Source: Trebonia sp963777905
GTDB taxonomy: Bacteria; Actinomycetota; Actinomycetes; Streptosporangiales; Streptosporangiaceae
Assembly (NCBI GenBank): GCA_963777905.1
Contig: CAVZSM010000018.1
Location: 1-64,000 of the forward strand
DNA length: 64,000 nt
Direction: 5' to 3'
Shown here piece after piece: positions 23,855-31,788 of this stretch. Under the pieces are notes generated by a model. That model worked only from the letters and a program-made list of their open reading frames with translations. It did no database searches and was not told where the DNA came from. Numbering within the stretch: position 1 is the stretch's first letter; each line of letters opens with the position of its first letter. Position numbers and translations under genes: made by a program.

Positions 23855-25672
23855 CTAAAGCACCCGCACCGTGCCCCGGTCGCCGTCCACCCGGACCCTG
23901 TCGCCGGTCCTGATCCGCTTGGTCGCGTCGCCGCACCCGACGACCGCCGGCATGCCGTACTCGCGGGCGACGATCGCCGCGTGCGACATGGACCCGCCGA
24001 TGTCCGAGACCGCCGCCTGGATCTTGGCGAACACCGGCGCCCACGACGGGGCGGTCACCGGGACGACGAGGATCTCGCCCTCGCGCAGCGAACCGATCTC
24101 GGCCACGTCGTGCAGCACCCGCGCGACCCCCTCGACGACCCCGGACGACGCCGCCACGCCGACAACCTCGTCGGGATCGGGGTTGAGCCAGGACTCGATC
24201 CGCTCCTGGGTGATGCCCCAGAGCATCCGGACCGCCGGGTCGTTCAGCGCCTCGGGCACCGGGCCGAGCGCCGGCGGCGGCGACCAGTCTTTCAGCACCT
24301 TGATCATCCGCTTGCGCTCGGCGATGATCGGCTGGAAGTGCCCGGCGCCCAGCGGCGGCGACCCGGCCGCCCAGGCGAGGGAGAGGTCGGAGAGCGCCTG
24401 GTCGATCTCGGTGTGGTGCAGGTGGAACACGTCGTCCGCTTCGGTCAGGACGCCGACGCGGGCGAGCAGCGCGCCGAACTCCTTGATCTTCTGGAAGAAC
24501 CGCGTCGTGAACCAGTGCTCGCAGTAGAACTTGTGGTCTTCGACGAACGGGAACACGAGCCGGCACAGCCCGAGCATCTGGTCGAAGGCGGCCTTCTCGT
24601 CGTCGGTCGGCAGCAGCTCGCGGTACCCGGTCGCGATCCGCTCCCGCTCGGCCATCAGCTGCTTGGTCGGCCGCGGCGCGATGCCGCCGGCCTTGACGGC
24701 GGCCACGTACCCGGGCAGGGCGGTGAACGGCACGGTGAGGTCGTCGTTCCAGGACAGGTGGTGGTGGTAGAAGCCGTCGCCTGAGGAGACGTGGAACCAC
24801 GGGTCACGGGCCTTGGCGAACTCGTCCAGCCACTTCGCGCCTGCCTCGCCGCGGGTCTCCAGCGCGGCCAGCACATCGGCCGCGACGGCACCCTCGACGA
24901 ACAGGTCGTCGACGCCGAGTTCGACCGCAAGCCGGGCCAGGGCCTTCAGCTCGTCGTCGGGCCGGTACATGATCACGTCGATCCCGGCCACCATGCGCGC
25001 TACCGTCTGGTCGCTGATCTCGGGGAACGCCTGCTGGCAGAACTGGAAGAACACCACGTACGCGCCGTAGCCGAGCATCAGCATCTCGGTGTGGTGGTGC
25101 CACATCTTGGAGTACAGCGCCAGGCACTTGTTGAAGTTCTCGACCAGGTAGTGGTTCTGGGCGACGCCGCGCGACTCGAAGACCACGTCGTCGTCTTCCC
25201 ACTCAGGCAGCTGCGGGACCTGGATGCCCTCGATCTCCGCGATCAGCCCGCGCAGCCGCTCCTTCCAGCCCTCGTACAGCGAGTCCCAGTGCTCGAAGTA
25301 GTAGCCGGCCCGCGGCCCGAACACCTCCGCGCGCCGCCCGATCTCCGCGGGATCGAGCACCGGGTTCGCGGTGATGTAGACCCGGCCGTTCACGATCCGG
25401 TGCTCGATGCCCAGCGTCGTCGGGAACACGAACAGCCGCGCGGTGTTCGCGCCGATCGCCTGGTACGGGATCTCCGAGGTGACCGAGTCGAACGCCGGTA
25501 TCGGCTCGGGGAAGTGCATCGAGTTGTAGAACCAGAATCGCTTGTCGTCGTCGGGCTGGAAGCGCGTGAAGTACTGGTACATGGATCGCCAGTTCTCCGC
25601 GCCGGGCACGTCGGCTATCTGCGAGGGGAGCGGGAAACCTTGCTGTTCCGTCATCGGAACCCCCTGGGTCAC
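23855..25672 (-). CDS. dikinase substrate/phosphohistidine subunit (phenylphosphate synthase alpha-like)
   Basis: 605 residues from a GTG overlapping the ligase stop as GTGA; an ATG at 25654 with GGGGG upstream is also plausible. About 500 residues of mostly helical, Trp/His/Tyr-rich sequence (for example HWDSLYEGWKERLRGLIAEI) form the substrate-binding part. The C-terminus is a PEP-utiliser mobile domain with GSMSHAAIVAREYGMPAVVG, His564 being the expected phosphohistidine. The PEP-binding TIM barrel of true PEP synthase is missing, so the product is probably not PEP but a phosphorylated alcohol, phenol or enol. Partner of the ATP-binding subunit encoded next. Confidence 0.85.
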   Translation of the reverse strand: MTQGVPMTEQQGFPLPSQIADVPGAENWRSMYQYFTRFQPDDDKRFWFYNSMHFPEPIPAFDSVTSEIPYQAIGANTARLFVFPTTLGIEHRIVNGRVYITANPVLDPAEIGRRAEVFGPRAGYYFEHWDSLYEGWKERLRGLIAEIEGIQVPQLPEWEDDDVVFESRGVAQNHYLVENFNKCLALYSKMWHHHTEMLMLGYGAYVVFFQFCQQAFPEISDQTVARMVAGIDVIMYRPDDELKALARLAVELGVDDLFVEGAVAADVLAALETRGEAGAKWLDEFAKARDPWFHVSSGDGFYHHHLSWNDDLTVPFTALPGYVAAVKAGGIAPRPTKQLMAERERIATGYRELLPTDDEKAAFDQMLGLCRLVFPFVEDHKFYCEHWFTTRFFQKIKEFGALLARVGVLTEADDVFHLHHTEIDQALSDLSLAWAAGSPPLGAGHFQPIIAERKRMIKVLKDWSPPPALGPVPEALNDPAVRMLWGITQERIESWLNPDPDEVVGVAASSGVVEGVARVLHDVAEIGSLREGEILVVPVTAPSWAPVFAKIQAAVSDIGGSMSHAAIVAREYGMPAVVGCGDATKRIRTGDRVRVDGDRGTVRVL

Positions 25673-27711
25673 GGTTCTGCCTGGATCGTGTAGTCGTGCT
25701 GGGTGCGCGCGTAGTCGATGAACGCGTCGAGGGACGACGGGTCGGCCATCGCGCTCGTGTTGGCGGCCTGCTCCGGGGGCGTGCCCAGGAGGATCTTGCG
25801 GACCGGCACCTCGAGCTTCTTGCCGGTTATCGTCGTGGGGATCGCGGGCACCTGGATGATCTTGTCGGGGATGTGCCGCGGGGTGTACTCGCGGCGCAGC
25901 CGCGTCTTGATCTCATTCTCGATCCGGTCGTCCAGCGTCACGCCGTCGGCCAGCATGACGAACATCGGCATGAAGAACTGCCCGCCAGGCAGATCGAGGT
26001 TGACCACGATCGCGTCGTCCACCTCGGGGATGCCCTCCAGGACGTTGTAGATCTCGGCGGTGCCGATCCGCACCCCGAACCGGTTCAGCGTCGCGTCGGA
26101 ACGCCCGAGCACGAAGCAGCCGCCGCGCTCGTTGACCTTGAAGAAGTCGCCCTGCCGCCAGACGCCGGGCCAGGTGTCGAAGTAGGTGGCCTTGTACCGG
26201 GTCATCTGCTCGTCGTCGCCCCAGAACTTCACCGGCATCGACGGCATCGGCTTCGTGATCACCATCTCGCCGACCTGGTTCACGACGATCTCGCCGTCGT
26301 CGTTGAACGCGTACGCCGCGACGCCGAGGTTGCGGTGCTGGTGCTCGCCGGCGTAGACGGGCAGCGTCGGGGAGCCGCCGGTGAACCCGCAGCACATGTC
26401 GGTGCCGCCGCTGCCCACGTGCAGCCACAGGTCCCGCTTGACGTTGCGCAGGAACCACGCGTACACCTCGGGCGAGACCGGCGAGCCGGCCAGCATGCAC
26501 GCCTTGAGCTGGCTGAGGTCGTACTTGTCCTTCGGCACGACGCCCCGCTTGGCGAGCATGTCCGCGTACGCGGGCGACCCGCCGAACATCGTCACCTTCG
26601 CGTCGGCGGCCATCCGCCACAGCGCGTCCGGCTCCGGGTATCCGGGGTTCCCGTCGTACAGCAGCGGCTTGACGCCCAGCGCCAGCGAGCTGACCAGGAA
26701 GTTCCACATCATCCAGCCGGTCGTGGTGTAGAAGAACAGCACGTCGCCCGGCTTGAGGTCCATGTTCAGCCGCTGCAGCTTCAGCTGCTCGAGGAGGATC
26801 CCCCCGTGGCTGTGGGTGATCGCTTTCGGCAGTCCGGTGGTGCCGCTGGAGAACAAGATCCACAGCGGCATTCCGAACGGGCCCGTGTGAAAAGTGAAGT
26901 CAATCGCTTCGACCGGGGGGTGGTCGAGCAGGTCATGCCAGTCCTGCGCGTAGTCCGCCGGCGCAGGGATGTCGCGGAACGGCAGGTAGATGACGTGCTC
27001 GATGCAGCCGAGCTCGTTGATGATCTGGGTGAGCTCGCCGCTGCGGTCGTAGTCCTTGCCGCCGTACCGGTACCCGCCGGTGCAGATCAGCACCCTCGGC
27101 TGCAGCTGCCTGAAGCGGTCCAGCACCCCCCGCCAGCCGAAGTCGGGGGAGACGGACGTCCAGATCGCGCCGATGCTGGTGACGGCCAGCATCGCGGTGA
27201 TGGCCTCAGGGATGTTCGGCAGCGTGGAGGCGACGCGGTCGCCGGGCTGGACGCCGAGGTTCCGCAGCTGGGTGGCGAGCACGCGGACGTTGTTCGCGAG
27301 CTCGTCCCAGGACAGCGGGGTGACCGGCGTGGTCTCCGAGTGGTAGTAGAGCGCGACCTCGCCTTTTCGCTCTTTTGCCAGGACGTTCTGGGCGTAGTTC
27401 AGGCGGGCGCCGGGGAACCACTCCGCGCCGGGCATCTCGCTGCTGGCGAGTGACCGGGCCGGCGGCGTCTCGGTGACGATGTCGTTGTAGTCCCAGACCG
27501 CCTGCCAGAAGGCGCCGGTGTCGGTCACCGACCAGTCCCACAGCTCGCGATAGCCGGCGAAGTCCAGGTTCCTGGTTTCCTTCAGCCAGCGGATGAACGC
27601 GGTGATGTTGGCGTTCGCGACCCGCTCGGGTGACGGCGTCCAGAGCAGGTCGCCGGCCTTAACCGGGCCGGACAGCGGATCTATGTCGACTGCTGGCCTG
27701 CTCGCGGGCAT
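25669..27711 (-). CDS. acetoacetate-CoA ligase family acyl-CoA synthetase
   Basis: About 680 residues from the ATG at 27711 (a GTG at 27738 is also possible; the reading frame stays open further upstream without family similarity). It has the AACS N-terminal segment (LLWTPSPERVANANITAFIRW), the AMP-binding loop LFSSGTTGLPKAI, the TGWMMWNF and SGGTDMCCGFTGG segments, the GRSDATLNRFGVRIGTAEIYN hinge and a C-terminal lysine in TTITGKKLEVPVRK. It should convert a 3-keto acid such as acetoacetate to its CoA thioester with ATP. It leads the minus-strand carboxylase/dikinase operon, which suggests its substrate is the carboxylation product. Confidence 0.9.
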   Translation of the reverse strand: MPASRPAVDIDPLSGPVKAGDLLWTPSPERVANANITAFIRWLKETRNLDFAGYRELWDWSVTDTGAFWQAVWDYNDIVTETPPARSLASSEMPGAEWFPGARLNYAQNVLAKERKGEVALYYHSETTPVTPLSWDELANNVRVLATQLRNLGVQPGDRVASTLPNIPEAITAMLAVTSIGAIWTSVSPDFGWRGVLDRFRQLQPRVLICTGGYRYGGKDYDRSGELTQIINELGCIEHVIYLPFRDIPAPADYAQDWHDLLDHPPVEAIDFTFHTGPFGMPLWILFSSGTTGLPKAITHSHGGILLEQLKLQRLNMDLKPGDVLFFYTTTGWMMWNFLVSSLALGVKPLLYDGNPGYPEPDALWRMAADAKVTMFGGSPAYADMLAKRGVVPKDKYDLSQLKACMLAGSPVSPEVYAWFLRNVKRDLWLHVGSGGTDMCCGFTGGSPTLPVYAGEHQHRNLGVAAYAFNDDGEIVVNQVGEMVITKPMPSMPVKFWGDDEQMTRYKATYFDTWPGVWRQGDFFKVNERGGCFVLGRSDATLNRFGVRIGTAEIYNVLEGIPEVDDAIVVNLDLPGGQFFMPMFVMLADGVTLDDRIENEIKTRLRREYTPRHIPDKIIQVPAIPTTITGKKLEVPVRKILLGTPPEQAANTSAMADPSSLDAFIDYARTQHDYTIQAEP

Positions 27712-27877
27712 GTCAGCAGAATGGGCGTCAGCGCTCACACCGCTGAGGTTCGCATAGCGGGCACGGCGTAGGCAATGGAGAAGCGGACGATTTCGGTGTT
27801 CCCGGTATTGGTTGCTCGCCCAACACTGCCTGCTCACGCGGTATCCGTGACAGTCGATGCGGCGCTGGACGTGTACC

Positions 27878-28777
27878 ATGCCATGGGTGCTGACCGATTC
27901 GCTGACCGCCGTCGACGTGCACGTCCACATCGAGGCCGACGGGCATGGCCACTATTCGCTGGACGACGAGCTGATGGCCGCCTCCGCCAGGTACTTCCGG
28001 GCCGATCACGACCGGACGCCGACGCTGCCGCAGATCGCGGAGATGTACCGGTCGCTCTCGATGGCGGCCGTCGTGTTCACCGTGGACGCGGGCACGGCGA
28101 CCGGGCACCCGGCGCTGTCGTCGGAGGAGATCGCGGATTCGGCGGCCGCGTACCCTGATGTGCTGATCCCGTTCGGTTCTGTGGACCCGCTGCGAGGCCC
28201 TGTCGCGGTGTCGCAGGCGCGGTCGCTCGTGCGCGATCACGGGGTGCGGGGGTTCAAGTTCCACCCGTCGCTGCAGGGGTTCTCGCCGGACGACCAGGCG
28301 TACTACCCGCTGTGGGCGGAGATCGAGACGCTGGGCGTCCCCGCGCTGTTCCACACCGGGCAGACCGGGATCGGCGCCGGCCTGCCGGGCGGCCGCGGCA
28401 TCAAGCTGCGGCTGTCTGACCCGATGCTGCTCGACGACGTGGCCGCGGACTTCCCGTCATTGACGGTGATCCTGGCGCACCCGTCGGTGCCGTGGGCGGA
28501 CGCGTCGATCTCCATGGCGACGCACAAGTCCAACGTGTACATCGACCTGTCGGGCTGGTCGCCGAAGTACTTCCCGCCCGCGCTGGTACGGGCGGCGAAC
28601 TCCTACCTGCAGGACAAGGTGCTGTTCGGCACCGACTATCCGCTGCTCACCCCTGAGCGATGGCTGCGCGACTTCGACACGCTCGACATGAAGCCCGACG
28701 TCCGCCCGAAGATCCTCAAGGACAACGCGATCCGCGTGCTCGGCCTGGGCGATAACAGCGGCGAAGCGCGGAAATGA
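27878..28777 (+). CDS. amidohydrolase-2 (ACMSD/OMA hydratase-like) family protein
   Basis: About 299 residues from the ATG at 27878. The TIM-barrel metal motif VDVHVHIE opens the protein, with later motifs GFKFHPSLQGF, ALFHTGQTGIG, VILAHPSVPWAD and LFGTDYPL (terminal metal Asp). This is the amidohydrolase-2 layout of decarboxylases and hydratases of ring-cleavage products (ACMSD, 4-oxalomesaconate hydratase, gamma-resorcylate decarboxylase). It is transcribed divergently from the CoA ligase over a gap of about 165 bases, so it may be coregulated with that operon. The C-terminus (DNSGEARK) is encoded by a stretch resembling the 18-bp repeat found further along the window. Confidence 0.85.
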   Translation: MPWVLTDSLTAVDVHVHIEADGHGHYSLDDELMAASARYFRADHDRTPTLPQIAEMYRSLSMAAVVFTVDAGTATGHPALSSEEIADSAAAYPDVLIPFGSVDPLRGPVAVSQARSLVRDHGVRGFKFHPSLQGFSPDDQAYYPLWAEIETLGVPALFHTGQTGIGAGLPGGRGIKLRLSDPMLLDDVAADFPSLTVILAHPSVPWADASISMATHKSNVYIDLSGWSPKYFPPALVRAANSYLQDKVLFGTDYPLLTPERWLRDFDTLDMKPDVRPKILKDNAIRVLGLGDNSGEARK

Positions 28778-28813
28778 AAAAAATGTAAATGGTGCGCACA
28801 TAGTGCCACAGGC

Positions 28814-29056
28814 GTGAAGACCTTCCAGGGCTACGGCATGGGCAGCTACGTGGTGTTCATCAACACGACCGCCACGCTGCACGTCACCGAGGCATTCCAG
28901 GTGGCGAAGACCGCCGGCGTGCAGTTCCACGACGTCTTCGGCCTGTGGATCGGCGGCACTGGCGGTCTCGACTCGATTATCAACGGCACCGGCGGGACGG
29001 CCACCGACACAACCGACGCGAACCACGCCCCGGTGGACGTGCTCAGCTATCCCTGA
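28814..29056 (+). pseudogene. 3' remnant of a large secreted 'adenylyl cyclase'-annotated / coagulation factor 5/8-type protein
   Basis: An 80-codon open stretch beginning FQGYGMGSYVVFINTTATLH after a GTG and ending VDVLSYP. From family knowledge, large secreted actinomycete proteins labelled adenylyl cyclase end with FQGYGMGSY..., a hydrophobic HDLLT-like segment, a VINGTGG segment and a terminal VSYP. All are recognisable here (HDVFGLW, IINGTGG, LSYP). Only this C-terminal cap is present; no signal peptide or upstream body exists, and the preceding 35 bases are an AT-rich gap. It is therefore read as a truncated leftover, although expression as a small protein cannot be excluded. Confidence 0.55.
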
Positions 29057-29098
29057 CTGGTCGCTGGCGGCGGCCGGGCCTGGCGCTACTATCCGGAC

Positions 29099-29644
29099 AT
29101 GCTGCGCGGTGAGCTGACCGGGCTCCGGGCCCGCCGTCCCGGCGATGCAGAGATCCTGCACGCGGAACTGTACGACGACGTCGAGACGCGGGTCAGGGCC
29201 GACTCCCGGCCGTGGGTACCCATCCCGAGCGGTCCCGCGTCTCCGTTCTGGGCCGCCGGTGCCGCCGGGGCGTCCCAGGACGGAGACGCCGCGGTCTTCT
29301 CCATCGTCGAGCTGGCCACCGGCGAGCTGGCGGGTGACACGCTGCTGTGGGACATCGACCCGCACAACAGGTCGGCGCACGTCGGGATCTCGCTGCGGCC
29401 GGCGTGCCGCGGCCGCGGGCTCGGCACCAACGCGGTCCTGGTGCTGTGCCGGTACGCGTTCGCCATTCGCGGGCTGCACCGGCTGCAGCTGGAGACCCTC
29501 GCCGACAACGAGGCGATGATCCGGGTCGCGCAGCAGGCCGGCTTCACGCGCGAGGGCGTCACCAGGGGCTCCGACTGGGTGAACGGCGCCTTCGCGGATG
29601 GGGTCATCTTCGGCCTGCTGGACAGCGACCGTCCTGGCACATGA
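29099..29644 (+). CDS. GNAT family N-acetyltransferase (RimJ/RimL-like)
   Basis: 181 residues. Strand-helix pattern and motifs fit GNAT: ELAGDTLLWDIDPHNRSAHVGISL, the acetyl-CoA loop RPACRGRGLGTNAVLVLC, then LHRLQLETLADNEAMIRVAQQAGF, which is the asparagine-containing segment typical of the RimJ/RimL branch. It should transfer acetyl groups to an amine of a protein N-terminus, antibiotic or metabolite in the cytoplasm. Its stop borders the DnaA-box-like cluster that follows. Substrate unknown. Confidence 0.88.
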   Translation: MLRGELTGLRARRPGDAEILHAELYDDVETRVRADSRPWVPIPSGPASPFWAAGAAGASQDGDAAVFSIVELATGELAGDTLLWDIDPHNRSAHVGISLRPACRGRGLGTNAVLVLCRYAFAIRGLHRLQLETLADNEAMIRVAQQAGFTREGVTRGSDWVNGAFADGVIFGLLDSDRPGT

Positions 29645-29804
29645 TCATCCACAGCTACGGATGCTTATCCACACGGCATTGCCGCGGGCCGGGGCACATC
29701 TGCCTGCCGTCGTCGGCACAGCTAATCCACCGTTGCCCACAGCCGTGGCCACAAGCCGCCCCGGCGTTTCGCACAGGTTTGTCCACAATAGGTGTGGACA
29801 AACC
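29645..29804. promoter_or_regulatory. cluster of DnaA-box-like sites
   Basis: Within 160 bases lie TTATCCACA (29665-29673), TTGTCCACA (29779-29787) and its inverse TGTGGACAA (29793-29801), all perfect matches to known DnaA-box forms. Weaker sites are TCATCCACA (29645-29653), TAATCCACC (29723-29731) and TTGCCCACA (29733-29741). The last perfect pair also forms a 12-bp inverted repeat (GGTTTGTCCACA, 5-base spacer, TGTGGACAAACC; 29776-29804). An AT-rich stretch follows. No dnaA, dnaN or par genes are nearby, so a titration or accessory origin site fits better than oriC. Confidence 0.55.
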
Positions 29805-29836
29805 GACATCGCGATCGAACCGCAATGCGATATCGC

Positions 29837-29865
29837 TTGAGAAATATTCGTTTATCTGCTATAGT
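29837..29865 (+). promoter_or_regulatory. near-consensus housekeeping-type promoter for the methyltransferase
   Basis: TTGAGA (29837-29842), 17 bases, then TATAGT (29860-29865). The ATG at 29874 starts nine bases beyond the -10 box, so transcription would begin at or within a base or two of the start codon, implying a leaderless mRNA. Confidence 0.65.
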
Positions 29866-29873
29866 GTTCGAAA

Positions 29874-30767
29874 ATGGTTGTAGCCTCGGCTGCCATGGAG
29901 AATGGACAGCCGAGCTTCACCGCGCTGACGGCGGCGGCCGCGCGTGCCGCGCACCTTGTTGTCGACGGCGAGCCGGTGATATTCGCCGACACGCTCGCGT
30001 TGGCGCTGCTGGGGGAGCGGGCCGAAGAGCTGCTCAGCTACCACACGAGCCACGGAACGCACCCGGTGCTTGCGGGCGCCAGGGCGCAGGTCACTTGCCG
30101 CAGCAGGTACACCGAGGACGCGCTCGCCCGCGCCGCCGGCAGTGGCGTCACCCAGTACGTGATCCTCGGGGCCGGCCTGGACTCGTTCGCCTACCGGAGC
30201 GGCGGCCTGGCCGGCGGACGCCGGGTCCGGGTGTTCGAGGTCGATCATCCGGCTACCCAGGACTGGAAGCGCCGCGCGCTCGCGCACGCCCGGGTGACCG
30301 TGCCAGACGGGGTCACGTTCGTGCCGGCGGACCTGGCCACCGGCGCGCTGCCCGGCCTCCTCGCCGCGGCGGGCTTCGACAGCTCCGCTCCGGCCCTGGT
30401 CAGCTGGCTCGGCGTCACTATGTACCTCACCGGGGACGCGATCGCCGCGACGCTGGCCGCGGTCGGCGCGCTCGCGCCGGGCAGCGAGGTCATCGCCGAC
30501 TACATGCTGCCCGCGGAGCTGCGCGACGACGCGGGCGACACCTACGGCAGCCTCGTCGCCCAGGCGTCCGCCGAGCGTGGCGAGCCGTGGCTGTCGTGCC
30601 TCGCGCCGGATGAGATGGCGGACCTGGCACGGGCGGCGGGACTCGGCACCGTGCGCACCGTCCCGCAGCGTGACGCGATCCCGGCCGCGCTGTGGCAGCG
30701 CTCGGACGCGCTGCGGCCCGCGGACCTCGCGATGCTGCTGCACGGCACGGTCCCGCCACGCGGATAA
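29874..30767 (+). CDS. class I SAM-dependent methyltransferase (TIGR00027/PPM1-like)
   Basis: 297 residues. The family hallmarks are ARAAHLVVDGEPVIFADTLA, RSRYTEDALARAA, YVILGAGLDSFAYR (SAM-binding glycine loop) and VFEVDHPATQDWKRRAL, with SWLGVTMYLTGDAI later. This is the leucine carboxyl methyltransferase-like group that is expanded in mycobacteria and actinomycetes, cytoplasmic and with mostly unknown acceptors. The start at 29874 is supported by the promoter geometry (leaderless); ATG 29895 is an alternative without a ribosome site. It converges with the 2OG oxygenase gene; a tandem duplication covers both stops. Confidence 0.87.
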   Translation: MVVASAAMENGQPSFTALTAAAARAAHLVVDGEPVIFADTLALALLGERAEELLSYHTSHGTHPVLAGARAQVTCRSRYTEDALARAAGSGVTQYVILGAGLDSFAYRSGGLAGGRRVRVFEVDHPATQDWKRRALAHARVTVPDGVTFVPADLATGALPGLLAAAGFDSSAPALVSWLGVTMYLTGDAIAATLAAVGALAPGSEVIADYMLPAELRDDAGDTYGSLVAQASAERGEPWLSCLAPDEMADLARAAGLGTVRTVPQRDAIPAALWQRSDALRPADLAMLLHGTVPPRG

Positions 30768-30789
30768 CACGGTCCCGCCGCGCGACTAA
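30746..30789. repeat. 22-bp imperfect tandem duplication at convergent gene ends
   Basis: CACGGTCCCGCCACGCGGATAA is followed directly by CACGGTCCCGCCGCGCGACTAA. The first copy holds the methyltransferase stop TAA; the second holds, on the opposite strand, the stop TAG of the oxygenase gene. Confidence 0.8.
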
Positions 30790-31778
30790 CGGGATAACAG
30801 CACGTCGCGCCTGAGCTGCGGGAAGACCTTCGACACCTTGCCCAGCAGGTAGTCGCCGTAGGTGCCGGTGAAGGCGCGCAGGTCCTGGCCGTCCCAGCGG
30901 CGCTGGCCGTCGTCTCCGGTGGCGGCGCGGCCGGGCAGCGGGGGAACCTCGGCGGCGAATCCCGGGTCGAGGAAGAACGGGAACGACAGCCGCGGGTGGC
31001 CGCTGAGGTTGCGGACCCGGTGCGGCGTCGACCGGTACCAGCCGCCGGTCAGCCGGTCCAGCATGTCGCCGATGTTGCAGACGAACGTGCCGGGGACCGG
31101 CGGGGCCTCGATCCAGCCCTCCGGCGCGGCGATCTGCAGGCCGCCGCTGTCGTCCTGGGCGAGCAGCGTCAGCAGCCCGTAGTCGGTGTGCTCGCCGACC
31201 CCCCAGCCGGCGGCCTCCGGCGGCGACGGCGGGTAGCTGAAGATCCGGAACAAGATGGTCGGATCCGCGGTGTACCCGTCTGCGAAATACCCGGCGTCGA
31301 GGCCGAGGCTCAGCGCCACCCCCGCCAGCACCGACTGGCCGAGGCTGGTCAGCGCGTCCAGGTACGACAGCACGAGCTCCCGCAGCCGCGGGACCTGGCG
31401 CGGGAACAGGTTGCGGCCGTGCAGCGGCAGGCCGGCCAGCACCCGCGGGTCGTGCTCGGGCAGCTCGGTGCCGAAATAGAGCCCTTCCTTCAGGTCCGGC
31501 CGCCCGGAGGTGAGCTCGCCGCCGACCGGGAAATAGCCCCGCCAGGCCCGGCCGCCCCGCGCCATGGCGATCTCCGTCTTGTCCGCCGCGGGCAGGGCGA
31601 AGAACTCGGCGCTCGCGCCGGCCAGCTCATCGAGCAGCTCCGCGGGCACGCCGTGGCCGGTCACGTAGAAGAAGCCACGGTCCCGGCACGCCGCCTGGAT
31701 CTGCTCCGCCACCGTGCCCGCGCCGCCGCCAGCAAGCGGCGCCACGTCGATGACCGGCAGCACCGGAGAACCTGTCAT
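30786..31778 (-). CDS. isopenicillin N synthase-like 2-oxoglutarate/Fe(II) oxygenase
   Basis: 330 residues. DIOX_N region: PVIDVAPL, then RDRGFFYVTGHGVP. Catalytic double-stranded helix: GEHTDYGLLTLLAQD with iron ligands His197 and Asp199, STPHRV with His253, and HPRLSFP with Arg263/Ser265 for the 2-oxoglutarate carboxylate. The complete facial triad predicts an active soluble oxygenase, hydroxylating or desaturating a small molecule. Plant-like gibberellin oxidases and bacterial ethylene-forming enzymes share this architecture, and no biosynthetic neighbours narrow the substrate. It lies on the minus strand downstream of the anti-sigma-type kinase gene. Confidence 0.9.
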   Translation of the reverse strand: MTGSPVLPVIDVAPLAGGGAGTVAEQIQAACRDRGFFYVTGHGVPAELLDELAGASAEFFALPAADKTEIAMARGGRAWRGYFPVGGELTSGRPDLKEGLYFGTELPEHDPRVLAGLPLHGRNLFPRQVPRLRELVLSYLDALTSLGQSVLAGVALSLGLDAGYFADGYTADPTILFRIFSYPPSPPEAAGWGVGEHTDYGLLTLLAQDDSGGLQIAAPEGWIEAPPVPGTFVCNIGDMLDRLTGGWYRSTPHRVRNLSGHPRLSFPFFLDPGFAAEVPPLPGRAATGDDGQRRWDGQDLRAFTGTYGDYLLGKVSKVFPQLRRDVLLSR

Positions 31779-31788
31779 GCGCTAGAAG

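Noticed and set aside
23121..24800. A 559-codon minus-strand open frame and the plus-strand frames opposite the dikinase genes
   Set aside because: Arg/Gly/Pro-rich shadow frames of the two dikinase genes, without ribosome sites or conserved motifs.
22799..25672. Annotating the two dikinase genes as a PEP synthase
   Set aside because: The PEP/pyruvate-binding TIM barrel is missing from both. The layout fits phenylphosphate synthase or rifampin-phosphotransferase-like enzymes better.
28748..28772. GATAACAGCGGCGAAGCG at the end of the amidohydrolase gene as a sixth copy of the 18-bp repeat; likewise GATAACAGCACGTCGCG near 30792
   Set aside because: Only the first nine bases and part of the end match, so they were left out of the repeat family.
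29645..29804. Calling the DnaA-box cluster the chromosomal oriC
   Set aside because: No dnaA, dnaN, recF, gyrase or partition genes nearby and the cluster is small for an actinobacterial oriC.
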